DNA of 56,767 bases from contig CACZXF010000005.1 in assembly GCA_902785105.1 (NCBI GenBank), forward strand, positions 1,121 through 57,887, given 5' to 3'. Position 1 is the stretch's first letter. Each line of letters begins with the position of its first letter. Position numbers and translations under genes: made by a program. Under the pieces are notes generated by a model. That model ran no database searches, was not told the origin of the DNA, and saw only the letters and a list, made by a program, of their open reading frames with translations. This DNA is from an uncultured Eubacteriales bacterium. GTDB taxonomy: Bacteria; Bacillota; Clostridia; Christensenellales; Aristaeellaceae. Below are positions 20,389 through 28,967 of the stretch, piece by piece.

Positions 20389-23073
20389 TTAACCAGCCTT
20401 TACAGCGGTCTGGATGCTCTGCCATACGGGCTGTCCGGCCTTGATGGTGATATTCAGATTGCCGTCGAGGAGACCCTCAATCCGGGTGTAATCGGATTCG
20501 AAGATATCATCGTCCAATTCGGCCCGGTACGCGCCGTCAAAGGCGCTGATGATGCCGTCTTCAGCATACTGCACAGTGTAGAAGTGGTCGAGTATGGAGC
20601 AGGCGGGCATGTTCCCGGAAGCGCCCAGCCAGAACGTGCGAAGCACGATCCGCAGGGGCCTGGGGATCTCCAGGCTCTTGCCGTTGACAACATCAGTAGA
20701 CACCACGACCTTGCTGGGCGTTCCCGCCGGGGTGTCAAAGAACAGGGCGTTATACACTTCCAGGCCCTTGCGATCCGAATTGGAATCGCGGAACAGCCAG
20801 AGCGACACATCCACCGGGGCAGCGCCCCGGGCGATCATGTTCACGCTCGTGCGGAAGGCGTCCACCTCGTCGGTCTGTTCATTGATGACGATGTAGACCA
20901 GCACCTGATCCGGGTCCTTGGCGGTCTCCGGGGTATCCTCCAGCCAGAAGCGCCGGATGTTCTGCGGCAGGCCCTTGGAGTCCTCTGTCATGCCCTGGAT
21001 GATCGTGGCATTGGCGGTCAAATCTCCTCCGATTGCATCGGCGCTGATCGCCTCATTCGCATCCAGCCTGCGGATGTAGTTTTCATCCAGTTTTTCCAGC
21101 AGCCACTCGCCGGAGATCTCATGCAGATACAGTTCAAACTGCGCCTGCGCGGGGAACTTCAGCTCGCAGGTGTTAAAGTTCAGGGAACCGGTACTGCCGA
21201 TGGGAATGACCGGGTTGATGCCGGCAGAGCGGGTCAGGGGGATGACAATGTCGATATCGTAGCTCACACCGTTGCCCCTAATGTCGCCCCGCAGCACCTC
21301 GGCCACGTACTGAAGGACCATATCGCCGTAGGCATACAGCCTTGTGGCGTTGGGCAGCATGTAGACATCCCTGAAGACATCAATGTTATTCCACAGCCGG
21401 TATTCCCTGACGTCTTTCCTGGTCAGCAGCATATCGCTGTTCAGAATGCTCTGCGTATCGATATCGAAGAGCGCGCCGGCCGCCTTGGTATCGTCCCATT
21501 CGACCCTTGCCTTGAACACATTGGCGTCCTCGATGGTGCTGCGCTGGATGTCCCGGAGGGCGTCCAGGGTCTTGTTCAGTGTCGAGATGGGTGCCAAAGC
21601 CTTCTCGCGGGCGGTCTTCATGGCGGAGCTGGTACTGCGCTCTGTCACACTGTCCACCGTAGAGCTGGTGCCTTCAAGGCAGAAGTCGCAGCGGTTCCTG
21701 GCGGCCATCTTCCAATCGTTGTGCGTGTCGCCGCCGGGAATGATGATGAGCGGCGGCGGCGAATACTGCTGGGAGACCGTGAGCTTATACTCGGTGTCAT
21801 CGTAAGGATTGACTGCCGTGTGGGTGAAGTTCTTCCCCGTCACGCGAACATTGCGCGTATTGGTGGACTTGATCTGGTTGTAGGGCGTGCCCCTCAGATA
21901 GGAATCGGCATCGCACGCGCCGCCGCCGCCATAGAGCTCGGCTTCAGACTCGGCCTTAATGACCGGCCAGGAGTCACTGCCCCGGTTGTCCGCCTTCAGG
22001 TTCACGTAGCCCTGCGCCATCAGGTTGGCCTTGTCCACCCAGATGGTGTTCTTGTTGTTGGCCGTGATGTCCGCTTCGGCGTCAGAGCCGCCGCCCACGC
22101 CGCCGGCGCGGGCATGGCCGTAGGCATACACATTGAGATTCTGATTGCTGACTCTGATGTTGATATTGCCGTCCCGGGGCTCCGCGCCATTGGTCTTGAG
22201 CTGGGTGATGCTCTTGCCCTTGCGGTTGATGTTGATGTAGGTGGTCAGATTCATCACCACGTCCGCGTCGGCATTGGGGATCAGGATCGCTCCGTAGGTA
22301 TTGACGTCACACTTGGTCAAAACGCCCTCTTCGCCGTTGGCCTGATGGCTGGTGGCGACGGCGTTCAGGTTGATATCGCCATAGGAATTGATCTCAACCT
22401 CTTTGCCGACATTGATCTGGTTCTCGGAGGTCAGCTTCGTGGTGGCCGTGCCGTTGCCGACGGCGATGAGGCCGCCGTTGTCGATCAGCGCCTTGGTGAC
22501 GATCTTATCCCCCGCGCCGGAGATGGTCTTCAGGTTGACGCTGCCGACGTCGGAGGTCAGGTGCGCTCTGTCGCTGAGATTGATCCGCATGCGGCGGGTG
22601 ATGATGTTGTCGGCGAAGGCCGCGGTGCCGTCGATGATGCCGCCGCCGTCCAGGTCGGTAACGGCCTCGGCCTCGGTGCTGGTGGAATTTGAAATGTTCA
22701 TGGAGCCCTTGGCCCAGAGGTTCGCGCCGGTGCCGATGTCGATGTTGTTCTCCTCGTTGATGCTGTTCTCGCCCTTCATGTAGTTCAGGTTGAACGCCAC
22801 ACCCACCTGTACGGCACTCACCTTGGAGGTGGCCTTGTTGTTGGTGCGTGCGTCGATGTTCAGGGCGTACTTGCCATTCAGATCCGGGTCCTTCCAGTCC
22901 GCCTCGATCAGCTCCTTCCGTGCGGTGATGGAGGCGCGGTCGCCGATCACGACGCCGGTATCATACCAGGATTCGGTGGGCTGGGAGGAAACGCCCACGG
23001 ACACGATGGAGGCGGAGACGCCACGGGCGACCTTCGCCTTGGCCTCGCCCTTGTTGATGGCTTCGATGTTCAC
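20389..23073 (-). CDS. 5'-truncated large filamentous-adhesin-like protein (LktA family-like)
   Basis: An 894-codon open frame rich in Asn, Asp, Ala, Gly and Thr. The first about 420 residues repeat beta-helix-like units (NIDARTNNKATSKVSAVQVG, NIDIGTGANLWAKG, NVYAYGHARAGGVGGG, NTIWVDKANLMAQGYVNL), like clostridial 'leukotoxin LktA family filamentous adhesins', which are normally several thousand residues long and exported. The last about 450 residues are non-repetitive. There is no signal peptide and no ribosome site before the GTG at 23073. The coding pattern continues a few codons upstream (FSATVNIEAI) until a stop near 23098, so the 5' end has been cut away. A true terminator follows. It is therefore probably a remnant of a giant surface protein, not expressed as exported product. 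Confidence 0.6.
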   Translation of the reverse strand: MNIEAINKGEAKAKVARGVSASIVSVGVSSQPTESWYDTGVVIGDRASITARKELIEADWKDPDLNGKYALNIDARTNNKATSKVSAVQVGVAFNLNYMKGENSINEENNIDIGTGANLWAKGSMNISNSTSTEAEAVTDLDGGGIIDGTAAFADNIITRRMRINLSDRAHLTSDVGSVNLKTISGAGDKIVTKALIDNGGLIAVGNGTATTKLTSENQINVGKEVEINSYGDINLNAVATSHQANGEEGVLTKCDVNTYGAILIPNADADVVMNLTTYININRKGKSITQLKTNGAEPRDGNINIRVSNQNLNVYAYGHARAGGVGGGSDAEADITANNKNTIWVDKANLMAQGYVNLKADNRGSDSWPVIKAESEAELYGGGGACDADSYLRGTPYNQIKSTNTRNVRVTGKNFTHTAVNPYDDTEYKLTVSQQYSPPPLIIIPGGDTHNDWKMAARNRCDFCLEGTSSTVDSVTERSTSSAMKTAREKALAPISTLNKTLDALRDIQRSTIEDANVFKARVEWDDTKAAGALFDIDTQSILNSDMLLTRKDVREYRLWNNIDVFRDVYMLPNATRLYAYGDMVLQYVAEVLRGDIRGNGVSYDIDIVIPLTRSAGINPVIPIGSTGSLNFNTCELKFPAQAQFELYLHEISGEWLLEKLDENYIRRLDANEAISADAIGGDLTANATIIQGMTEDSKGLPQNIRRFWLEDTPETAKDPDQVLVYIVINEQTDEVDAFRTSVNMIARGAAPVDVSLWLFRDSNSDRKGLEVYNALFFDTPAGTPSKVVVSTDVVNGKSLEIPRPLRIVLRTFWLGASGNMPACSILDHFYTVQYAEDGIISAFDGAYRAELDDDIFESDYTRIEGLLDGNLNITIKAGQPVWQSIQTAVKAG

Positions 23074-23114
23074 GGTAGCACTGAATCGAGTTTTGTGTTA
23101 TTTTTCTATACTCC

Positions 23115-23143
23115 TTGGCAATTATCCTGAAATATGTTATTAT
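23115..23143 (+). promoter_or_regulatory. Promoter of the CmpB-like gene
   Basis: TTGGCA (23115-23120), 17 nt and TATTAT (23138-23143), about 110 nt before the ATG at 23257. It lies within 45 nt of the adhesin truncation point. Confidence 0.55.
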
Positions 23144-23256
23144 TAGGGGGGAATTTTTTTATGAAGAGACCTGTTTCGGCATGAAGACCAGTTTGTCAAG
23201 TCGGACTGAACCGTAATTTCCCAAAATCATACCACCCAACAAGGAGACAATCTTTA

Positions 23257-24189
23257 ATGGAATATTGGATCAACATCGTTCTACAGTTTTTCATCTTTGG
23301 CTTTGCCGGCTGGTGCATGGAAGTCATACTGAAATACCGGCAGTTTCACCGGTTTATCAACCGCGGCTTTCTGACGGGGCCGATACTGCCGATCTACGGC
23401 TTTGGGGTGATACTGATCACCCTCGTCATAGGCAATCTCGCCAGCGTCGAGTCCGGCGTCGTGATGACCTTTGCCCTGTCGCTGGTGATCTGCGGCATCG
23501 TGGAATACCTGACGAGCTTTGTGCTTGAAAAGATCTTCCATGCCCGCTGGTGGGATTACAGCCAGAAGCCCATGAATCTGCACGGGCGGGTCTGGATCGG
23601 CAATCTGGTGCTCTTCGGGCTGGCAGGCGTGGCGATCATACATATCGTGAATCCATTCCTCTTTCCGGCGCTGAACCGCATTCCCCTCGGCGTCCGAAGA
23701 ACCATCGCGACGGTGCTCCTGGCCGTCCTGGCCGCGGACTTCGTCATCTCCTACTTCGTGCTGAAGCTGGTCAAGAGCGGCATCGACAGCAGCGAGGCCG
23801 ACAATACTGAGGAGATCAGCAAGGAGGTCCGCCAGATGCTGACGAACAGATCCTATTTCTACAGCCGATTCGCCGACGCCTATCCCGAGGTAGTCTATAA
23901 GACCGAGCGCGTGCAGGCCAGACTTGCCGCGGTAAAGGCGGAAGCCGAGCACATGCAGCAGGAGGCGGAGAGGCGCTTTGAGGCCCAGAAGGGCAAGGTT
24001 GCGGAGAGGCTTGAACCCGCTTCCCTGATCCGCGCTGACCTGATCGGTAAGCAGGAGGCTTTGATCGCGATGCTCTACGATGAAAATTCGGCGAACGACG
24101 ATATGAGGAAGCTCAAGGCCGAGATCGACCGGCAAAAGGGCCGCTTGGAGAGCCATTCCCTCAGCAAGCGTCTGCATGGCGGGCGCTGA
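23257..24189 (+). CDS. CmpB-like membrane protein (putative ABC permease family)
   Basis: A 310-residue integral membrane protein of the family annotated as putative ABC transporter permease (PF06541, CmpB). The N-terminal about 180 residues have five hydrophobic helices with the family phrases FGFAGWCMEV, NRGFLTGPILPIYGFG and WWDYSQKPMNLHGRVW. The last about 120 residues are charged and heptad-like (RVQARLAAVKAEAEHMQQEAERRF), a likely cytoplasmic coiled coil. The function of this family is unproven. AAGGAG lies 10-11 nt before the ATG. It is monocistronic, ending at a hairpin. Confidence 0.8.
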   Translation: MEYWINIVLQFFIFGFAGWCMEVILKYRQFHRFINRGFLTGPILPIYGFGVILITLVIGNLASVESGVVMTFALSLVICGIVEYLTSFVLEKIFHARWWDYSQKPMNLHGRVWIGNLVLFGLAGVAIIHIVNPFLFPALNRIPLGVRRTIATVLLAVLAADFVISYFVLKLVKSGIDSSEADNTEEISKEVRQMLTNRSYFYSRFADAYPEVVYKTERVQARLAAVKAEAEHMQQEAERRFEAQKGKVAERLEPASLIRADLIGKQEALIAMLYDENSANDDMRKLKAEIDRQKGRLESHSLSKRLHGGR

Positions 24190-24214
24190 AACGCGAAGTG
24201 ACAGGTGAAAGGTT

Positions 24215-24250
24215 GACGGATATCCGCGATATCCGTCGGCCTTCCTTATT
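24215..24250 (+). terminator. Hairpin after the CmpB-like gene
   Basis: A perfect 10-bp stem (24215-24224 with 24228-24237) with a 3-nt loop, followed by a poor T-tract (CTTCCTTATTTAT). The remainder to 24484 is AT-rich and probably holds the promoter of the next operon; an extended -10 (TGATACTAT, 24405-24413) is the best candidate but lacks a -35. Confidence 0.55.
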
Positions 24251-24484
24251 TATGCCCATGACACATCTTCGCGAAAAGACGCCTCATTGATAAATGATCT
24301 CAATGTAAATGTGCCAATGCTTGATTATCGTCGCTTTATGCGTGAATTATCAAGGTTATTTTGGTGAAACTGTCAATAGACTAAAGATAATTTTTGTATT
24401 AAAATGATACTATGTTTACAGAGTTGCTTCTAATTGTGAAGGAAGCAGCGAGGGTCATACTATCATCAAAAGCAGGAGGCGCCT

Positions 24485-25405
24485 ATGAAAATTGCGTTTG
24501 ACGTCGATGTACTCGCCAAGCAGATGAGCATCACCGACATGGTCCACAAGGTGGCGGACTGGGGCTACAAATACATCGAACAATCCCCCCATCCCCGCAT
24601 CAATCCCTTCTATAAGCATCCGCTGTTCTCCAAGGAGTGCGAGGCGGAGTACCGCAAGGCGCTGAAGGAGACGGGCGTCGAGATCTCCTCCTTCATCGTG
24701 GTCTATCGCTGGTCCGGTCCCACCGAGGAGCAGCGCCAGCACGCCGTAGCGAACTGGAAGCGTATCATACAGATTGCCGTGGATATGGGCGTGCCGGTCA
24801 TCAACACCGAGTTCTCCGGCGACCCCAACCAGCAGGAGATCTGCAACGGCATGTTCTTCAAGTCCATGGACGAGCTCCTGCCCATCATCGAGCGCGAAGG
24901 GCTGCGCGTGGAAATTCAGTCCCATCCCTACGACTTCTGCGAACTGAACGACGAAGCCTGCGACATCGTGAAATCCTTTAGGTCGAAGAACCTGGGCTAC
25001 GTCTACTCCGCGTCCCATGGCTTCTTCTATGACAACGGCAAGGGCGACGTGCGCCACATGCTGAAATACGCCGGCGACGAGCTGACCCACGTATTGTTTG
25101 CCGATACCTACAACCAGACCAAGGACTGCCGTTACATCCTCAATCCGCCGTGGCTCAATGCCCGCGGCCGCGCCGACGTGACCATCCATCAGCACACCGC
25201 CATGGGCGAGGGCGAGGTGGACTTTGACGGCATCTTCGAGACGCTGCGCGAGATGGACTTCGCCAACCGCCAGTTGAAGCCCGACGCACCCAAGGTCGGC
25301 GGCGACTCGATCGCCTGCGTTTCCTACTTTGGCTTCCCGGAGAAGATGGACAAGCAGGCCCCCGAGGCCCGCGAGCGCATCGAGAAGGAATTGCTGGGCA
25401 AGTAA
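24485..25405 (+). CDS. Sugar (phosphate) isomerase/epimerase, TIM barrel
   Basis: A 306-residue xylose-isomerase-like TIM-barrel protein (AP-endonuclease-2 superfamily), cytoplasmic. Metal-binding strand ends are visible: NTEFSGD, VEIQSHPYDF, HVLFADTYN and the final GEGEVDFDGIF typical of IolE/IolH and related epimerases. AGGAGG lies 8 nt before the ATG. The next gene, iolB, starts 2 nt after its stop, and a ribose-type importer follows. Myo-inositol catabolism needs IolG, IolE, IolD, IolC and IolJ as well; none is here, so I cannot say whether this is a 2-keto-inositol dehydratase-type enzyme or an isomerase for another polyol. Exact reaction unknown. Confidence 0.8.
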   Translation: MKIAFDVDVLAKQMSITDMVHKVADWGYKYIEQSPHPRINPFYKHPLFSKECEAEYRKALKETGVEISSFIVVYRWSGPTEEQRQHAVANWKRIIQIAVDMGVPVINTEFSGDPNQQEICNGMFFKSMDELLPIIEREGLRVEIQSHPYDFCELNDEACDIVKSFRSKNLGYVYSASHGFFYDNGKGDVRHMLKYAGDELTHVLFADTYNQTKDCRYILNPPWLNARGRADVTIHQHTAMGEGEVDFDGIFETLREMDFANRQLKPDAPKVGGDSIACVSYFGFPEKMDKQAPEARERIEKELLGK

Positions 25406-25407
25406 GT

Positions 25408-26199
25408 ATGGAAAAGAAGGTTTTCGGCTATCCGACGTTCGATGAGCAGGGCGAAAAGGTCCTCACCACCTACGACAACGCCTACGCCGACATGCTCATG
25501 GACATCCGGGTCTACCGGATGCAGCTGGGTGAAAAGCGTAGCTTCAAGGTGGACAGCGAGGAGCTGGCCGCGCTGCTTTTGAGCGGCGAGGTGACGCTGT
25601 CCTGGGGGAATGAACGCCGGACGGTTTCCCGCCGGGATGTGTTCACCGACGGACCCTGGGCGCTGCACGTCTCCACCGGCGCAGAGGCCATCGTGGAAGC
25701 CTCAAAGCTCTCCGAGATACTGGTCCAGCGCACCCGCAACGACAGGGCGTTCCCGGCTCGCCTCTACGGACCGGAGGACGCGCCATGGAGCGATTCCTGT
25801 TTCGGCAAGTTCGGGAACACCGCGCGGCGGCGGGTAAACACCATATTCGACTACGACATACAGCCCCTGTCCAACATGGTGCTGGGCGAGGTGGTCAACG
25901 AGCCGGGCAACTGGTCGGGCTACCTCCCCCACCGCCATCCCCAGCCCGAGACCTACTACTTCATGTTCGACCGGCCGGAGGGCTTCGGGGCCAGCTTCGT
26001 GGGCGATCAGGTCTTTAAGAGCGTCCACGGCAGCTTCTCCGCCATCCCCGGCGGGCTGACCCATCCCCAAGCCGTCGCGCCGGGCTTCCGCATGTACACC
26101 TGCTGGATGATCCGCCATCTGGACGGAAATCCCTGGCTCAGGAGCGACTGTGTGGAGGATGAGCGGTATACCTGGCTGCATGGGGCGAAATTCGATTAA
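25408..26199 (+). CDS. iolB: 5-deoxy-glucuronate isomerase
   Basis: A 263-residue bicupin of the IolB/KduI group. In inositol catabolism IolB converts 5-deoxy-D-glucuronate to 5-dehydro-2-deoxy-D-gluconate. The metal-binding cupin motif is intact: His175 and His177 (YLPHRHPQPET), Glu181 and His219 (GLTHPQAV). Length and the phrases GNWSGYLPHRHP and ETYYFMFDRPEGFG fit the family. It begins 2 nt after the epimerase stop, so the two are co-translated. Because the rest of the iol pathway is absent from this locus, a related substrate cannot be excluded. Confidence 0.9.
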   Translation: MEKKVFGYPTFDEQGEKVLTTYDNAYADMLMDIRVYRMQLGEKRSFKVDSEELAALLLSGEVTLSWGNERRTVSRRDVFTDGPWALHVSTGAEAIVEASKLSEILVQRTRNDRAFPARLYGPEDAPWSDSCFGKFGNTARRRVNTIFDYDIQPLSNMVLGEVVNEPGNWSGYLPHRHPQPETYYFMFDRPEGFGASFVGDQVFKSVHGSFSAIPGGLTHPQAVAPGFRMYTCWMIRHLDGNPWLRSDCVEDERYTWLHGAKFD

Positions 26200-26213
26200 G
26201 GAAGCGTGTAACT

Positions 26214-26274
26214 CGACAAATTGGAATTTGTCGGGCTGTGCAGGTATCCCCCCGATAAATCCCTGTTTTTCCGC
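26214..26274. repeat. Repeat A, coreless copy
   Basis: AAATTGGAATTTGTCGGG is followed almost directly by CCCCGATAAATCCCTGTTTT. Elsewhere in the window these two ends are separated by core B or C. Here they meet, inside the gap between iolB and the ABC ATPase gene. Confidence 0.65.
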
Positions 26275-26298
26275 TCAAAACGTGAGATTGGAGTTTAT

Positions 26299-27792
26299 AT
26301 GGAATACATTCTGGACATGCAAAACATCAGCAAGACCTTTCCGGGCGTGAAAGCGCTGGACGGGGTGCAGCTGAAGGTGCGGCCCGGGGAGGTGCACGCG
26401 CTGATGGGCGAAAACGGCGCGGGCAAATCCACCCTGATGAAGATACTGATGGGCATCTACACCATGGACCCCGGCGGCGCCATCACCTTCAACGGCCAGC
26501 CCTATGTGGTGCACAACCCCAAGGAGGCCATGGACACCGGCGTGGCCATGATCCATCAGGAGCTGAACCCGATACTGGACATGACGGTCTATGAGAACAT
26601 ATTCGTGGGCCGTGAGCTTCGGAAGCATGGCATCGTGGACAAGAAGGCGGAGATCGAGGAGGCCAAGCGGCTGATCGAGGAGTGCGGCCTCCACGTCTCT
26701 CCCACCGAGACACTGAGGCATCTGACCGTGGCCCAGTGCCAGCTCATCGAGATCATCAAGGCCATCTCCGTCAACGCCAAGGTCATCATCATGGACGAGC
26801 CCACCGCCGCCATCACGGACCGCGAGGTGGAGCTGCTCTTCGGCCACATCCGCAGGCTGAAGGCCAAGGGCGTCGCCATCATCTACATTTCCCACCGCAT
26901 GGATGAGATATTCGCCATCTGCGACAGCGTCACGGTCTACCGTGACGGCCGATACATCGGCTGCGGCACCACGAAGGAGCTGGACGAGGCGGCGCTGATC
27001 AAGATGATGGTGGGCCGCGAGATCACCGATGTGTTCCCGAAGCTGGAGGCGAAGATCGGCGAGACCATCTTCGAGGCGAAGCACGTCACCCGCGCGGACA
27101 ACAAGGTCCGGGACGTCAGCATCTCCGTGAAGCGCGGCGAGATACTGGGCATCGGCGGCCTGGTCGGCGCGGGGCGCAGCGAGCTGGTGGAGGGCATCTT
27201 CGGCATGCACCGGCTCTCGGGCGGCGAGATCACCGTCAAGGGCAAGCCGGTCCACGTCCACTCTCCGGCGGACATCATCCGGGAGGGCGTGGCGCTGGTG
27301 ACCGAGGACCGCAAGGTCACGGGCCTGAACCTCACCGGCTCCGTCAACGACAACATCAGCATGGTCGCCATCCACAAGACGCTGGTCAACGGCCTCTACA
27401 GCAAGGGCAAGGCCCGGAAGCTTTCGCAGGAATACATCGAAAAGCTGAACATCAAGACGCCCTCCGGGGACCAGATCGTCGGCAACCTCTCCGGCGGCAA
27501 CCAGCAGAAGGTGGTCATCTCCAAGTGGCTGCTGAACGACCCGGACATCATCATCATGGACGAGCCCACCCGCGGCATCGATGTCGGCGCGAAGCGCGAC
27601 ATCTACCTGCTCATCGGCTCTCTGGTGCAGCAGGGCAAGGCGGTCATCATCATCTCCTCGGAGATCCCGGAGCTGATGGGCGTGTGCGACCGGATCGTCG
27701 TCATGGCGGAGGGCCACATGTCAGGCGAGATGAGCCGCGCGGACTTTTCCCAGGAGAGCATCATGAGACTGGCTTCGGACATTGCGGTTTAA
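26299..27792 (+). CDS. Ribose-type sugar ABC transporter, double ATPase
   Basis: A 497-residue RbsA/MglA-type protein with two ABC domains. The first (about 5-240) has Walker A GENGAGKSTL, a degenerate signature LTVAQCQLIEI and Walker B VIIMDEPT. The second (about 250-497) has the degenerate P-loop GLVGAGRSEL usual in this family, signature LSGGNQQKVV and Walker B IIIMDEPTRGID. It energises import of a monosaccharide or polyol bound by the protein at 28968-29924. The start is ATG 26299 with GGAG 5 nt upstream; the longer frame begins inside repeat A. Permease and binding-protein genes follow in the same direction. Confidence 0.93.
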   Translation: MEYILDMQNISKTFPGVKALDGVQLKVRPGEVHALMGENGAGKSTLMKILMGIYTMDPGGAITFNGQPYVVHNPKEAMDTGVAMIHQELNPILDMTVYENIFVGRELRKHGIVDKKAEIEEAKRLIEECGLHVSPTETLRHLTVAQCQLIEIIKAISVNAKVIIMDEPTAAITDREVELLFGHIRRLKAKGVAIIYISHRMDEIFAICDSVTVYRDGRYIGCGTTKELDEAALIKMMVGREITDVFPKLEAKIGETIFEAKHVTRADNKVRDVSISVKRGEILGIGGLVGAGRSELVEGIFGMHRLSGGEITVKGKPVHVHSPADIIREGVALVTEDRKVTGLNLTGSVNDNISMVAIHKTLVNGLYSKGKARKLSQEYIEKLNIKTPSGDQIVGNLSGGNQQKVVISKWLLNDPDIIIMDEPTRGIDVGAKRDIYLLIGSLVQQGKAVIIISSEIPELMGVCDRIVVMAEGHMSGEMSRADFSQESIMRLASDIAV

Positions 27793-27805
27793 CGCGGAGG
27801 GACAT

Positions 27806-28753
27806 ATGGAAAACAAGAAGAAAGCATCGTCGTTTATCAGCGAGTATTTTATCTTTTTCATCTTTATCGCCATCGTCGTCATACTGACGATCATGAAGCC
27901 CAGCTTCATCTCCCCGCGCAACCTGGGCAACATACTGAAGCAGGCCTCCATCAACGGCATACTGGCCTTCGGCATGATGTTCGTCATCATCTCCGGCGGC
28001 TTCGACATGTCCGTTGGCTCCACGCTGGCCTTCGCGGGCATACTGGCCGCCATGCTGGGCAAGGGCCAGGTGCCGCTGATCCTGCCGCTGATCATCTCCA
28101 TGTTCGCGGGCCTGTGTGTGGGCATACTGAACGGCGTGGGCATCTCCGTGGGCAACCTGCCCGCCTTCATCATGACTTTGGGCACGCAGACCGGCATCCG
28201 CGGCCTGGCGCTCCTCATCTGCGGCGGCAACCCGGTGACGGGCCTGAGCGAGGGCTACCGCAACCTGGCGGCGGGCACCATACTGGGCATACCGACGCTG
28301 GCTGTGTTCTGGATCGTCGTCGCCGCCATCTGCTCCTTCGTGGCCACCAAGACGGTCTACGGACGCAGGGTGTTCGCCTGCGGCGGCAACATACAGGCCG
28401 CGCGCGTGGCGGGCATCAACACCAACTTCATCCGCATCTCTACCTTCGCCATTGCCGGCCTGCTGGCGGGCCTCAGCGGCTTTTTGATGACCTCCCGCGT
28501 CACCATCGGCCAGCCGACGGCAGGCGAGAGCTACGAGATGGACGCCATCACTGCCTGCGTGGTGGGCGGCGTCTCCATGTCCGGCGGCGTGGGCAAGCCC
28601 TGGGGCGTCATCGTCGGCACCCTGCTGATCACCATCATCGCCAACGGGCTGGATATCCTCGGCGTCTCCGCCTACTGGCAGAAGATCGTCAAGGGCCTCA
28701 TCATCGTCGTGGCGGTGCTCATCGATGTGAAGGGCAAGAGCAAGAAGGATTGA
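27806..28753 (+). CDS. Ribose-type sugar ABC transporter permease
   Basis: A 315-residue RbsC-type membrane permease with eight or more hydrophobic helices and the family phrases ILAFGMMFVIISGGFDMSVG near residues 48-67, FIMTLGTQTGIRG and GGVGKPWGVIVGTL. GGAGG lies 5 nt before the ATG at 27806, which I prefer to the upstream in-frame start at 27782 overlapping the ATPase gene. It forms the channel for the preceding double ATPase. The binding-protein gene is 215 nt further on, separated by repeat B. Confidence 0.93.
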   Translation: MENKKKASSFISEYFIFFIFIAIVVILTIMKPSFISPRNLGNILKQASINGILAFGMMFVIISGGFDMSVGSTLAFAGILAAMLGKGQVPLILPLIISMFAGLCVGILNGVGISVGNLPAFIMTLGTQTGIRGLALLICGGNPVTGLSEGYRNLAAGTILGIPTLAVFWIVVAAICSFVATKTVYGRRVFACGGNIQAARVAGINTNFIRISTFAIAGLLAGLSGFLMTSRVTIGQPTAGESYEMDAITACVVGGVSMSGGVGKPWGVIVGTLLITIIANGLDILGVSAYWQKIVKGLIIVVAVLIDVKGKSKKD

Positions 28754-28793
28754 TGTTCCGGTTTACGCGCACATGATAAGGGCATGAAGTATC

Positions 28794-28873
28794 CCTGTAG
28801 GGGCGGCGTTTCGCCGCCCGCCGCTCCGATGTACTTTAATAAAGGACGGGCAGTGCAACGCCGCCCCTACAGG
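28794..28873. repeat. Repeat B inside the sugar ABC operon
   Basis: CCTGTAGGGGCGGCGTTTCG opens and CGCCGCCCCTACAGG closes an 80-nt imperfect inverted repeat. The same element is at 41142-41224 and 41809-41893. Here it separates the permease and binding-protein genes and could fold in the mRNA. The rest of the 28754-28967 gap shows no clear promoter. Confidence 0.8.
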
Positions 28874-28967
28874 TACCATTCATTCTATTGTCATATGTGT
28901 TAGTTTATGGAACACATGCTTCTTTGCTTGAAGCCTTTGCATAATATTAAACAGGAGGAAACACAAC

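Noticed and set aside
20584-22692. A 702-codon plus-strand frame opposite the adhesin
   Set aside because: It is the antisense shadow of the adhesin frame, with low-complexity His/Val/Gly composition and no start signals.
20389-23073. Reading the adhesin frame as a complete 894-residue gene
   Set aside because: No signal peptide, no ribosome site and coding pattern extending above the start argue for 5' truncation.
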